Shown here: in pieces, positions 63,335 through 64,000 of the stretch
Position numbering within the stretch: position 1 is the first letter of the stretch
How the letters are laid out: every line of letters starts with the position of its first letter
Source of the DNA: Warburgia ugandensis
Lineage: Eukaryota; Streptophyta; Magnoliopsida; Canellales; Canellaceae
Direction of reading: 5' to 3'
Length of the DNA stretch: 64,000 bases
NCBI GenBank assembly: GCA_035236585.1
Contig: CP141138.1
Span: forward strand, 29,895,437-29,959,436
Position numbers and translations under genes: made by a program
The notes under the pieces: generated by a model
The model's input: only the letters and a program-made list of their open reading frames with translations
Told to the model about the DNA's origin: nothing
The model's database searches: none

Positions 63335-63425
63335 ACAACAATCAAATCGGGAGTGTGGATACTTTGTTCTAAGATACATGAGAAATCTAATATTGAATGG
63401 TATTAAAGTTCAACAATTAAGTAAG
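63335..63425 (+). pseudogene. Ulp1 (C48) peptidase exon with catalytic Cys
   Basis: Acceptor GCCGTAG|ACAAC and donor AGTAAG|GTAAGA. The frame reads QQSNRECGYFVLRYMRNLIL, the hallmark C-G-Y-(Y/F)-V-(L/M)-R-(Y/F)-M block of plant transposon-borne Ulp1 cysteine peptidases, with the catalytic Cys at 63354-63356. In the family this enzyme belongs to the SUMO-protease fold; its role in transposons is not established. Confidence 0.72.
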
Positions 63426-63548
63426 GTAAGACACTTTAATGGTCATGATCTTATAGTTTTCCAAAATCTTTGGGATTTGTATGAAAAACCATTTAAGTAT
63501 ATAGTGGAATTGTAATTAGTAAACTAAATTAAGTGTGTTGTTTCATAG

Positions 63549-63698
63549 GCAATGGTGCTGCCCGATTGGGGAAGCAAGGGTTGCTCCCTAGTAGATTTTG
63601 ATGAAATACGAGGTGAATGGGACAATTACTTAATGAAATTCAACTATGAATGGGACACGTACCTAATTGGACAATTAAAAAACTTTTTAAGATGGTGA
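63549..63698 (+). pseudogene. C-terminal exon of the Ulp1-like gene
   Basis: Acceptor TTTCATAG|GCAATG, phase 0 with the preceding exon. The frame reads KGCSLVDFDEIRGEWDNYL and ends at TGA 63696-63698. This matches the family's closing YxxxDIDEVRxEWAxFV block. The exon itself is open. Confidence 0.65.
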
Positions 63699-64000
63699 CC
63701 AAAATCATCTTAAATTTTTTTAAAAGAAGTTTTGAAAAATGACTTAAATTTTTTTAAAGATGATTTTCAAAATGGTCTATTCTCAACCACTTTTCTAAGA
63801 GGTCTGGATAGAATATGATCTTGAAACCATCTTATATTTATGTTTCTAATCATCTTAAAAATCCTCCAATTTAGTAGTGATTCACAATTTTGTTCTTTAC
63901 TTAGATTGGCTATGCTCCAAAATTCTGATCTATTGGATGATCCTAATAGCTGATGCTTTTATTTAAACTGGACGATAAAAAAGTTTTATTTTCCATTTTA
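63699..64000. other. Right subterminal region and end of the candidate CACTA element, then flank
   Basis: Repeated AAAATCATCTTAAA / AAGATGATTTTCAAAA words from 63700 to 63860, then AGTAGTG at 63871-63877, then AT-rich sequence to the window edge with no feature. Confidence 0.45.

Overview
The window is plant nuclear DNA: AT-rich, with GT-AG introns of up to 5.9 kb, copies of the angiosperm Au SINE, Copia and Ty3 retroelement remains, and a plant-specific Mediator gene. I cannot name the species. The abundance of long microsatellites and layered retroelements suggests a medium or large, repeat-rich angiosperm genome.

Bases 1-26422 (minus strand) are filled by one host gene. It is a Mediator tail subunit of the MED33 (MED5/REF4/RFR1) family in 12 exons, running from the ATG at 26422-26420 to the left window edge. 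The edge cuts it a short way before its expected C-terminus. All exon junctions keep frame, giving 3941 coding nt (about 1313 codons). About 85% of the gene is intron. The introns hold a structurally complete but frame-broken Copia element (5933-10656, 207-bp LTRs, target duplication CACCA), four Au SINE copies or fragments (two with clear target duplications), another tRNA-like SINE remnant, a possible non-autonomous DNA element, and a GA microsatellite.

Bases 26.5-40.97 kb are a gene-free retroelement graveyard. Two decayed Ty3 copies lie head to tail on the minus strand (RT, protease and gag remains), each followed by a related non-coding block with a degenerate array of roughly 60-bp units. 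The first block also carries a tandem triplication near 31.8-33.4 kb.

Bases 40971-44666 form a 3.7-kb solo LTR (TG...CA ends, TATAC duplication). From 44.7 to 53.8 kb there is AT-rich repeat debris, including a probable reverse-oriented relative of that LTR.

Bases 54.4-63.9 kb look like a decayed CACTA-type DNA transposon on the plus strand. Exon remnants resemble a plant Transposase_24-type domain followed by a Ulp1 (C48) peptidase domain. A second copy of the long LTR (about 58.26-61.84 kb) sits inside it.

I see no rRNA gene, CRISPR array or convincing functional tRNA gene. I did not find an undescribed biological system. The points most worth following are the intron-bloated MED33 gene with its nested SINEs, the very short 5'-truncated SINE, the tandem Ty3 blocks, and the LTR nested in the Ulp1-bearing transposon.
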